In this document: positions 6,246 to 11,590 of the stretch, piece by piece | How the letters are laid out: each line of letters starts with the position of its first letter | How positions within the stretch are numbered: position 1 is the first letter of the stretch | Assembly: GCA_026770585.1 (NCBI GenBank) | Contig: MU646528.1 | Coordinates: forward strand, 554,170-565,759 | Direction: 5' to 3' | Source of the DNA: Baffinella frigidus | Lineage: Eukaryota > Cryptophyceae > Cryptomonadales > Baffinellaceae | Length of the DNA stretch: 11,590 nt | Position numbers and translations under genes: made by a program | The notes under the pieces: generated by a model | The model's input: the letters and a program-made list of their open reading frames with translations, nothing else | Told to the model about the DNA's origin: nothing | Databases searched by the model: none

Positions 6246-9200
6246 CTGAAGATTTGATCATTTGAGGACCAGGAAACGGGTTTGGAGGTTTCGTGAGAAG
6301 AGAAGTTGAAGGGTTAGAGGTTGAGGGTTACATGTTCTTGTCCAGCCTGCACTCATCGATGTCCAAGCACTCCCCCCCCGCCCCTGCCAGCAAGGAAGAC
6401 ACGCTCTCAGGCCACGCTCGCCTGTCACGAGCGCGCGTGACACCAACGGTGTCACAACTACATTACACAGCTCTCGTGATGTAAAGCAACAGGTGCCACT
6501 CCCCCATGCATGCTGACTCCCTAAGACTGATCGACTCTTGACCAATTGGAGTGTTTCTCCCTACTGGTTCTTCCCGGTTTAGGCCCGAGGCCCTGCAGGG
6601 CCGTGTACGCCAACATTTTGTCTCGTAGCCAAGAACCAATCACCAACACCCTAAACCCTGAACCCTGAACCCTGAACCCCGCACGCAAAACATGAACCGT
6701 CAGTAAACCCTAACCCTCATCCCTAAACCCGAAACCGCGAACCCTTGTGTCTGAGGGGGGTTTAGGGGTTGGGTTTAGGGTTTAGCGACCTGGGGTGCCC
6801 GGGGTTCCGGGGGGTGGGGTGTTGAAGAATCCTGGCGTGCCCGGGATTCCCGCGTACCACACGTAGCCTGGCGCGCACGCGAACACCTGATACCTCACCA
6901 AGGCGCGTCAGAGCAGGGCCTCACCACGTTCAAACTCACAACAAAACTTAGATTCACCTGGACATTTGGTACAATTCCAGGTGTGGTTCAAAGAGGTGGG
7001 AATCTCTTGCAGAAGCGGTGCTCTCGCGCTCACTTAATCTCCTTAAAAGTATTGATTGATTGGTTTTGGGCAAGAAACCCTCCTCCACAATTGGATCATA
7101 CTCGGGCGGGTAAATTTTGTTGCACCAGAAAGCAAATAATCTGTACTTTTTCGGGGAAGACACCGGCAACGGGGCTGGCGTGGTCGTTGTCGTGTTCGTG
7201 GTTGTGGTTGTGGTTGTGGTTGTGATTGTCTCTTCCCGGCAGTGCGTCCCGTTGCCGATGAACCCCTCGCCACACTCGCAAGTGAACGACCCCACCGTGT
7301 TGCTGCAGGTCGCATCTTCGTGGCATGCGTTGCGAGGCCAGAGATCACCCGTTCCGTCCGCCCAACCCTCCTCCCCGACGTTGGGGACCCCCCCTCCCCC
7401 GTGTCCGCCTTGTCCTCCTCCTCCCCATCCTTCTCCGTGTCCCCCTTGACACTCGTCGACATCGATGCAGAACAACAGCCAGCGCCGCCCGTCCTGCCCC
7501 ATGCTCCCGACGTTGCTCGTGGTCAGATCCTCCAACGGGAACGGGTGCGGGATGTAGCCAGGCTCGCAGACGCACTCACACTCGCTTGTGTTGGTCCTGT
7601 TGGTCTCAACGCAGCTCGAATTGAACAGCGTCACGCAGTGCTCCACACCAGCCACGTCCGTCCAGCAGTGTTCACGCGGCTTGCACTCAAGCACAGGCGG
7701 CGACCCATTCGTCTCGCAAATCAACGCGTCCGCCTCTGTTGCGCACCGCCGGTGCCGAGAACAGTTGCACATGTCGTCGGCGCAGTACCAGAGCCCCCCC
7801 GCAATGCCCTCATTCTCCACATGCGTCAGGGCGTGCGTGAGGACACCGCCAGACCCCCTGTGCAGGTGTTGCCCGTCGGGGCACACGCACTCGCACTTGC
7901 CAGACTCCCCCTCCTCGCACTCCGAGGGGTAGAGCTCGTGGCAGTGCCAATTGTCCGGACAGTGCTCCGAGGGTTTCGCCGCACACTCGCGCGAATGCCC
8001 CGGCAGAGAGCAGTTGCACGCCTCGCACAGGAAAGTCCCGTTGGAGTTGACGCACGTCCCGTTTTCGCAGAGCCCCGGGAGCGTCCGGTTGCCCATCTCG
8101 ATCTCGTATGCAATGTCGAAGAAGCTTTCAAGTAACGTGCGGTTCGGGGTCACCAAGTCCTGGAAGATCGTGTTGCGCAGCAGCTCTGCGATGCGCTCCA
8201 ACGCCCTCCCCGGCTCGTGAGCCACTTCAATATCGAAGAACACGTCAAACAGGGCACCAAAGCTGGGCACCATGATCCTCTCTCCGACGGCAAGGAGGAT
8301 GGGTGAAGACGTCGGAGGATCACCGTTGGGATCATCGGTTGGCTTGGGCGTCGTGGTGGTGATCGGGTTGGGGTCATCGGTTGGCGGGGGCGTCGTGGTG
8401 GGAAGGAGATGGGGGTGATGCCCCAGCCACCAAGGAAAGTGATGATGATGGTGGTGATGGTGCCAGAGCCACCCGATCATGAAGCGGATCCAGCGAGACA
8501 TCCGGCACTCGTCAACGTCAACGCACTGCATCCGGTACGGAACGAGCCCCACGGGGCAAAGGCGTACCTCCTCCACACAGAACCTGCGTACGGGTGTAAG
8601 GTTTAGGATTTGGGGTTTGGGGTTTGGGGTTTGGGGTTCAGGGTGTAGGGTTTATGGTTTAGGGTTTAGGGTCTACTGTAGATCCGTCCCGAGAATCGCT
8701 CCAGAAGTCGTGGGACCCGAAGGCAGCCACACGATCTGGAAGCCATCCTACGGTTGTGGTTTAGGGTTTAGGGTTTAGGGTTTTAGGGTTCAGGGTCAGG
8801 GCTTGAGGGTTTACGGTTTATGGTTTGAGGGTTGAGGGTTTCGGGCACCGGGCAGGTGCAGTTGCAGTGGTCCTCGTTGATGTCCTCGCAGTTGGAGGGG
8901 TGCAGTTTCCGGCAGGTCTTGTACCCCTCCGCGTCGTACCAGCAGTGATATTTCGGCTTGCACTCCTGCAGATTGGTGTTTGGGGGGGGCGGGCACTCGA
9001 GCACGTCGTCGGGCCCCGCGCAGCGGTGGAACTTGGAACAGTTGCAGTCGTCCTCGCAGAAGACCCGTTCACCCACAAGATTGCCCGCCACATCCGTCGA
9101 CACGGGCACGGTCTCCGCATGCTGCCCGGGGGGGCAAGTACACACGCACCGCACCGCGCCGCCCGCCAGGCGCTCCTCTGAGCAGGTTGACGCGTGGAAG

Positions 9201-9660
9201 TTAGGTGACAAAAACTCTATCTGTCCGCACAGCTCGTCGCCCTGGAGCGTGCAGTTGCACCTCTCGATGCAGAAAGTCCCGTTGCCGACGAACCCCCTGT
9301 CGCACCCGCACTCGAACGACCCCACCGTGTTGCGGCAGGTTGCGTTCTCGTGGCAGTCGTGCGAAGGCCAACTCAGCCCCCCCACAAACAATTTCCCCTG
9401 CATCAACACTTCATCGTCGACATCCGGGATAAAAATCCCCCCCTTGGTGACCCCCCCTCCCTCGTGGCCGTCTTGTCCTCCTTGACACTCGTCGAAATCG
9501 ATGCAGAACATCAGCCACTTTCCCCGCCCGTCCTGCCCCATGCTCCCGACGTTGCTCGAGCTCACATTCTCCAAAGGGATCGGGTACGGGATGTAGCCAT
9601 CCTCGCAGACGCACTCACACCTGGGATAGGGTTTAGGGTTTAGGGTTTAGGGTTTAGGGT

Positions 9661-9692
<32 letters not shown>

Positions 9693-10328
9693 GGTGCTCA
9701 CTCGCTCGTGTTCACGATTTCGCCGTGGTGCAGAACCTAGTTTGGGGTTTGGGGTTTGGGGTTTAGGGTTTGGAGTTCAGGGTTCAGGGTTTCGGGTTCA
9801 GGGTTTAGGGTGTGGGGTTTGGGGATCAGGGTGTGGGGGTTAGTGTTTGGGGTTTAGGGTGTGGGGTTTGGGGTTCAGGGTGTGGGTGTGAAGTTTGGGG
9901 TTCAGGGTGTGGGGATTAGTGTTCGGGGTTCAGGTTTCAGGGTTTGGGGTTTAGGGTTCCGGGTGTGGGGTTTAGGGTGCAGGGTTTAGGGTGTGGGGCT
10001 TGGGGTACAGGGTTTAGGGTGCGGGGTTTGTGGTTCAGGGTGTGTGGATGAGTGTTTGGGGTTAGGGTCTAGGGTTTAGGGTTTAGGGTTGAGTGTTGAG
10101 TGTTTAGGGTTCAGGGATTAGGGTTTAGGGATTGGACTTTAGGGTATAGGGTTTAGTGATTGGGGTTTAGGGTTGGGAGTTTAGGGATTGGGGTTTAGGC
10201 TTTAGGGTTTAGGGTTCAGAACTTCGTGGGTAGTCTCTACACAGCTCGCATTGAAGAGGGGCACGCAATACTCTATGCCGTCCGACACCTGGTTTAGGGT
10301 TTAGGGTTTAGGGTTGAGGGTTTAGGGT

Positions 10329-10360
<32 letters not shown>

Positions 10361-11536
10361 GGTTTAGGTTTTAGGGTTTAGGGTTTAGGGTTTAGGGTGA
10401 AGGGTGTAGAGTTTTGGTTTTATTGTTTAGGGTTTGAGGTTTAGGGTTTGGGGTCTAAGGCGCGAGGGTCAAGGGCACCCAGCAGTGCTCACGCGGCGTG
10501 CAACGAATAGGACTCGTCACTGCATCCTGCTCGCAGTCGAAAGCGTCCTCCAACGTTGCACACCTGCGTTCAGCAAGGGTTTGAAATGGGTTTAGGGTTT
10601 AGGGTTTAGGGTTTGAGAAAGGGGTTATGGTTGAGGGTTGAGAAAGGGTTGAGAAAGGGGTCAGAAGCCCTCTGGTTTAGGGTTTAGGGTTTAGGGTTTA
10701 GGGTTTAGGGTGTACGGTTGAGGGTTGAGGGTTGAGGGTTGAGGGGTTAGGGAAGTGAACCGGCGGTGCCGAGAGCAGTTGCACACGTCGTCCTCGCAGA
10801 ACCTGGCTTCAGGTTTAGGGTTAAGGGATTTAGGGTTTAGGGGTTAGGGGTTAGGGGGTTAGGTTTGAGGGTTTAGGGTATACGGTTGAAGGTTTGGGGT
10901 TTAGGGCTGAGGACCAGAGCCGCTCCGGGATGGGTTTGAAAAGCCCCCCCCCCTCGGCCTGTTATAGGGTTTGGTGTTTAGGGTTTGGTGTTCATGGTTG
11001 AGGGTTTGGGGTTTAGGGTTTAGGGTTTGGGGTTTAGGGTTTACGTCAGGCAGGACGCCGATGTGCGGATGCTGTCCCTCGGGGCACACGCACTCGCACC
11101 TGCCTGCTTCCGTAACCTTTTTGGGGTTTAGGGTTTGGGGGTTGGAGTTTGGGGTTTGGGGTTTGGGGTTTGGGGTTTGGGGTTAAGGGTTTAGAATTTG
11201 TGGTTTAGGGTTTGGGGTTTGACGTTGCAGTGGGAGGGATCGAGGTGGTGGCAGTGCTTCCAACGATGCGGACCTGGTTTAGGGTTCATGGTTTATGGTT
11301 ATTGTTTAGGCGTTAATGAAAGTAGCGCGGGGGGGTGTTCCCTCCCCTGCGGGTCAACTGGTTGGCGGCACAGAAGGAAGATCGAATGTATCTACCCGAG
11401 TGTCAGTAAAACAAATCTCTCTCTCTCTCTAGGCGTGAATGGTTCAGGATTTACAGTGCTCCGAGCGTTCCGCGGAACATTCGTGATGGTGGTGGAGAGA
11501 GAGAGCGAGAGGGCGAGAGAGAGAGGGGGGGCGGGG
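5951..11536 (-). CDS. Multi-exon secreted EGF-domain protein gene (5' end outside window)
   Basis: Spliced model on the minus strand: 11536-11455, 11273-11224, 11116-11045, 10958-10915, 10802-10761, 10563-10479, 10288-10223, 9736-9702, 9620-8849, 8747-8677, 8583-6958, 6893(or 6886)-6790, 6383-6332, 6245-5951. Every intron is GT-AG, and phases agree across all joins if exon 12 starts at 6893. This gives about 1131 residues and a TAA stop. Domain order: M1, M2, cbEGF, M1, M2, cbEGF with a large insertion, M1, M2, cbEGF, Thr-rich linker, M2-like end with collagen-like Gly-Pro, cbEGF. Many N-x-S/T sites and only Cys-rich extracellular modules imply a secreted or surface adhesive or structural protein. 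No signal peptide or start is visible, so the 5' end lies to the right. Paralogy between copies served as the check on each exon. Confidence 0.85.
5988..6155. repeat. 168-bp foldback / MITE-like element with 26-bp inverted termini
   Basis: The left arm 5988-6013 (AGAGCGGGTCTCTC then TTGAGTTGACAC) and the right arm 6130-6155 are reverse complements at 25 of 26 positions, with 116 bp between them. No ORF for a transposase fits inside, and I could not see a clear target-site duplication. Size and structure suit a non-autonomous foldback or MITE insertion, or a recent inverted duplication. Confidence 0.7.
6332..6383 (-). CDS. EGF gene exon 13: start of last cbEGF
   Basis: The acceptor CCTTGCTGGCAG precedes 6383 and the donor AACAT|GTAACC follows 6332. 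The 52-bp exon reads GAGGECLDIDECRLDKN, with the calcium-binding D-I-D-E-C. Phase 1 in, 2 out; the split codon with exon 14 makes Met. The following intron (6246-6331, 86 bp) again contains degenerate CCTCAACC/CTAACCC repeats. Confidence 0.8.
6384..6789. repeat. Intron 12 with convergent telomere-like patches
   Basis: A 406-bp intron. Plus-strand CCCTAAA/CCCTGAA units at 6648-6735 face TTTAGGG units at 6757-6785, so the repeat orientation flips within about 20 bp. Elsewhere the intron is unique sequence. An 84-base stretch near its acceptor is open in the EGF frame, but the strong CTGGCAG acceptor is preferred. Confidence 0.75.
6790..6893 (-). CDS. EGF gene exon 12: Cys-x-Cys end with collagen-like stretch
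   Basis: It reads VFACAPGYVWYAGIPGTPGF, then FNTPPPGTPGTP, and joins in phase 1 to GAGGECLDIDEC in exon 13. The Gly-x-Pro series resembles a very short collagen-like spacer in the position where copies A and B carry GSMGQDG. The donor CCAG|GTCGCT follows 6790. The acceptor is either GGTGAG before 6893 (fits exon 11 ending at 6958) or the stronger GTATCAG before 6886 (fits exon 11 ending at 7164). Confidence 0.7.
6958..8583 (-). CDS. EGF gene exon 11: cbEGF with insertion, M1, M2, cbEGF, Thr-rich tail (copy A)
   Basis: The acceptor GTACGCAG precedes 8583. Early CVDVDEC opens a cbEGF whose C1-C2 loop is expanded to about 150 residues: a Trp-rich patch, eight His (8439-8462), Thr/Pro/Asp repeats (TTTPPPTDDPN), and an uncharacterised segment (GALFDVFFDIEVA to LLESFFDIAYEIE). 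The domain resumes with LCENGTCVNSNGTFLCEAC. Then come M1, M2 and a complete cbEGF (7463-7239) with a Gly/His-rich loop. After GNGTHC a Thr-rich mucin-like stretch (7165-7235) follows. The last 70 codons are AT-richer and lack domain features. A phase-0 donor CCG|GTGTCT after 7164 would remove them and suit the strong exon-12 acceptor at 6886. The alternative donor CCAG|GTGAAT after 6958 is the better consensus. About twelve N-x-S/T sites. Confidence 0.85.
8584..8676 (-). repeat. Intron 10, telomere-like
   Basis: 93 bp, GTAGAC...GTACGCAG. The body is TTTAGGG/TTTGGGG/TTCAGGG units (plus-strand sense), that is CCCTAAA in the transcript. Confidence 0.85.
8677..8747 (-). CDS. EGF gene exon 10 (end of M2, copy B)
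   Basis: The acceptor AACCGTAG precedes 8747 and the donor CTACA|GTAGAC follows 8677. The 71-bp exon reads DGFQIVWLPSGPTTSG then AILGTDLQ, supplying the G-F loop after C-N-C-T-C-P and joining to FC of exon 11. Phase 0 in, 2 out; both neighbours agree. Confidence 0.8.
8748..8848 (-). repeat. Intron 9, telomere-like
   Basis: 101 bp, GTGCCC...ACCGTAG. It consists of CCCTCAA/CCCTAAA-type units nearly throughout. Confidence 0.85.
8849..9620 (-). CDS. EGF gene exon 9: M2 end, cbEGF, M1, most of M2 (copy B)
   Basis: The acceptor TATCCCAG precedes 9620 and the donor CCCG|GTGCCC follows 8849; the exon is 772 bp. Order: CECVCEDGYIPYP (M2 end), then GSMGQDGRGKW, then a full cbEGF (9499-9269) with D-F-D-E-C, a stretched C1-C2 loop, DCHENATC and CRNTVGSFECGC (hydroxylation consensus), ending GNGTFC. 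Then come M1 (CNCTLQGDELC ... CVCTCPPG) and M2 (CNCSKFHRC ... CKPKYHCW ... CNCTCP). It is uninterrupted across positions where copy C has introns. The frame runs unspliced into intronic telomere-like sequence after CNCTCP, which marks the exon end. Confidence 0.9.
9621..9701 (-). repeat. Intron 8, telomere-like
   Basis: 81 bp, GTGAGC...CCCAG. Two homogenised blocks: about five TTGAGGG units, then about four TTTAGGG units (plus-strand reading). Confidence 0.9.
9702..9736 (-). CDS. EGF gene exon 8, 35-bp microexon (M2, copy C)
   Basis: The acceptor CAAACTAG precedes 9736 and the donor GCGA|GTGAGC follows 9702. It reads VLHHGEIVNTSE, continuing as NTSE-CECVC exactly as copy A does without an intron. 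Relative to copy A it adds several residues. Its first bases (GTTCTGCACC) nearly repeat the first bases of the preceding intron (GTTCTGAACC). Confidence 0.75.
9737..10222 (-). repeat. Intron 7, 486-bp telomere-like array
   Basis: The longest tract in the window: about 65 degenerate units (TTTAGGG, TTTGGGG, TTCAGGG, GTGTGGGG variants) from splice site to splice site (GTTCTG...CTAG). No other sequence type is visible. Confidence 0.9.
10223..10288 (-). CDS. EGF gene exon 7 (M2, copy C)
   Basis: The acceptor TAAACCAG precedes 10288 and the donor GAA|GTTCTG follows 10223. The 66-bp exon reads VSDGIEYCVPLFNASCVETT then HE; copy A has VAGVEHCVTLFNSSCVETN. The NAS glycosylation site corresponds to NSS in copy A. 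Phase 0 to 0. Confidence 0.85.
10289..10478 (-). repeat. Intron 6, telomere-like
   Basis: 190 bp, GTGCCC...ACCAG. TTTAGGG and TTGAGGG sub-blocks; sequence next to the acceptor is pure CCCTAAACC. Confidence 0.9.
10479..10563 (-). CDS. EGF gene exon 6 (M2, copy C)
   Basis: The acceptor GAACGCAG precedes 10563 and the donor CTGG|GTGCCC follows 10479. The 85-bp exon reads CATLEDAFDCEQDAV then RCTPREHCW; copy A has CATEADALICETNG then ECKPREHCW. All four Cys are kept. Phase 2 in, 0 out. Confidence 0.85.
10564..10760 (-). repeat. Intron 5, telomere-like
   Basis: 197 bp, GTTCAC...CGCAG. Alternating TTTAGGG and TTGAGGG runs with a GAGAAAGGGGT spacer repeated around 10616-10662. Confidence 0.9.
10761..10802 (-). 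CDS. EGF gene exon 5 (M1/M2 junction, copy C)
   Basis: The acceptor GAAGCCAG precedes 10802 and the donor CGCCG|GTTCAC follows 10761. The 42-bp exon reads FCEDDVCNCSRHR(R), nearly identical to YCADDMCNCSRHRR in copy A. Phase 2 in and out. Confidence 0.85.
10803..10914 (-). repeat. Intron 4, telomere-like
   Basis: 112 bp, GTCCTC...GCCAG. Degenerate TTTAGGG/TTAGGGG units. Confidence 0.85.
10915..10958 (-). CDS. EGF gene exon 4 (M1 tail, copy C)
   Basis: The acceptor TATAACAG precedes 10958 and the donor CTCTG|GTCCTC follows 10915. The 44-bp exon reads AEGGGLFKPIPERLW, with a run of ten G in the DNA. It ends in two bases that make Trp with exon 5, giving LW-FC as in copy A (LWYC). It is the least conserved part of the module; support is phase agreement and position. 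Confidence 0.65.
10959..11044 (-). repeat. Intron 3, telomere-like
   Basis: 86 bp, GTAAAC...ACAG. The donor itself (GTAAACCC) is one base from a telomere unit; the body is TTTAGGG/TTTGGGG units. Confidence 0.85.
11045..11116 (-). CDS. EGF gene exon 3 (M1 C-x-C-x-C-P core, copy C)
   Basis: The acceptor CCAAAAAG precedes 11116 and the donor GAC|GTAAAC follows 11045. The exon is 72 bp, phase 0 to 0. It reads VTEAGRCECVCPEGQHPHIG; copy A has ESGKCECVCPDGQHLH. A competing acceptor GGCAG at 11101-11100 would shift the phase and is rejected. Confidence 0.8.
11117..11223 (-). repeat. Intron 2, telomere-like
   Basis: 107 bp, GTCAAA...AAAAAG. Includes a homogenised block of five TTTGGGG units (about 11150-11184). 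Confidence 0.85.
11224..11273 (-). CDS. EGF gene exon 2 (M1, copy C)
   Basis: The acceptor TAAACCAG precedes 11273 and the donor AAC|GTCAAA follows 11224. The 50-bp exon reads PHRWKHCHHLDPSHCN, which aligns with PDNWHCHELYPSEC in copy A and keeps both Cys. Phase 1 in, 0 out. Confidence 0.8.
11274..11454 (-). repeat. Intron 1 of window, partly telomere-like with a (CT)n patch
   Basis: 181 bp, GTAAAT...ACCAG. Telomere-like only next to the acceptor (11277-11310); the rest is unique plus (CT)8 at 11416-11431. Confidence 0.75.
11455..11536 (-). CDS. EGF gene exon 1 of window (M1 start, copy C)
   Basis: The acceptor is (CT)n then AACAG before 11536. An in-frame TAA lies just upstream, so this AG is the only workable acceptor. 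The first 14 codons are themselves CT-microsatellite-like (Pro/Ser/Leu), followed by HHHHECSAERSEH. That matches RECAAKPSEHC in copy A. The donor CACT|GTAAAT leaves phase 1, completing a Cys codon (TGT) with exon 2. Confidence 0.65.
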
Positions 11537-11541
11537 CTGTT

Positions 11542-11574
<33 letters not shown>
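11488..11574. repeat. (GA)n microsatellite = sense-strand polypyrimidine tract
   Basis: An imperfect GA run (11494-11530) encodes the start of exon 1, and a pure GA run (11542-11570) lies upstream of its acceptor. In the transcript the latter is (CU)n followed by AACAG, an ideal pyrimidine tract. Confidence 0.85.
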
Positions 11575-11575
<1 letters not shown>

Positions 11576-11590
11576 GGACCTTGTCATATA

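Noticed and set aside
7242-8135. 297-residue plus-strand ORF
   Set aside because: It is the antisense shadow of the EGF exon; the opposite strand has conserved Cys spacing shared with paralogous copies, and this one has no domain pattern.
8439-8462. His8 as an artificial affinity tag from vector contamination
   Set aside because: It is encoded by mixed CAT/CAC codons inside a natural EGF gene, flanked by Trp-rich and Thr/Pro-rich sequence with no vector features.
8783-8848. C-terminal PETLNPQTINRK-type tail of the 263-residue ORF as real protein
   Set aside because: It is a translation of telomere-like repeats; a donor after C-N-C-T-C-P joins to DGF in the next exon and completes the module.
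9737-10222. CRISPR array or satellite DNA
   Set aside because: The unit is only 7 bp with no spacers, the sequence is eukaryotic, and the tract is bounded by splice sites that restore the reading frame.
10901-11089. 62-residue minus ORF with repeated NPKPQTL
   Set aside because: Same cause: telomere-like intron 3 read through; the flanking coding parts belong to exons 3 and 4 in spliced frames.
1-11590. tRNA, rRNA or other structured RNA genes
   Set aside because: I saw no cloverleaf, rRNA core or known ncRNA motif on either strand by eye; a covariance-model search was not possible.

Overview
This is a window of eukaryotic nuclear DNA. It has no bacterial operon structure. Coding is split by short GT-AG introns, simple-sequence tracts are long, and plant-type telomere-like repeats (TTTAGGG and variants) are scattered through it. 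TTTAGGG repeats together with secreted EGF proteins would suit an alga or a photosynthetic alveolate such as a chromerid. That is an inference; nothing in the window fixes the species.

Right half (about 5951-11536, minus strand): one large multi-exon gene for a secreted, Cys-rich, N-glycosylated protein. I rebuilt 14 exons whose reading phases agree at the junctions; one junction (exon 11 to exon 12) is ambiguous. The product alternates calcium-binding EGF domains (D-x-D-E-C plus C-x-N-x4-F-x-C-x-C) with two related Cys-rich modules, here called M1 and M2, that end in C-x-C-x-C-P/E-x-G. It also carries a mucin-like Thr stretch, a His8 run and a short collagen-like Gly-Pro stretch. The gene probably continues past the right edge.

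The most striking observation is in this gene. Nine of the ten introns from exon 1 to exon 11 are made largely of (CCCTAAA)n on the sense strand, and the tenth carries a short patch. The upstream M1-M2 copy is cut into eight exons (35-85 bp, except the start of exon 9) by these introns, while the paralogous copy in exon 11 (8583-6958) is uninterrupted. This looks like intron gain by insertion of telomere-type repeats, or intron retention in one copy and loss in the other.

Left half (about 168-5463, minus strand): several exon-like segments with good local splice signals, Cys pairs and one clear signal-peptide start (5172). One of them (1400-1522) is EGF-like with a canonical GTAAGT donor. I cannot join them into a proven gene. 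They suggest one or two further secreted proteins with diverged internal repeats. Between them lie TG/GA microsatellites (493-1007), a 35-bp exact direct repeat, other short duplications and a 168-bp foldback element (5988-6155) that sits inside the last EGF-gene exon. The left edge (1-166) is a TGTAGGG variant array.
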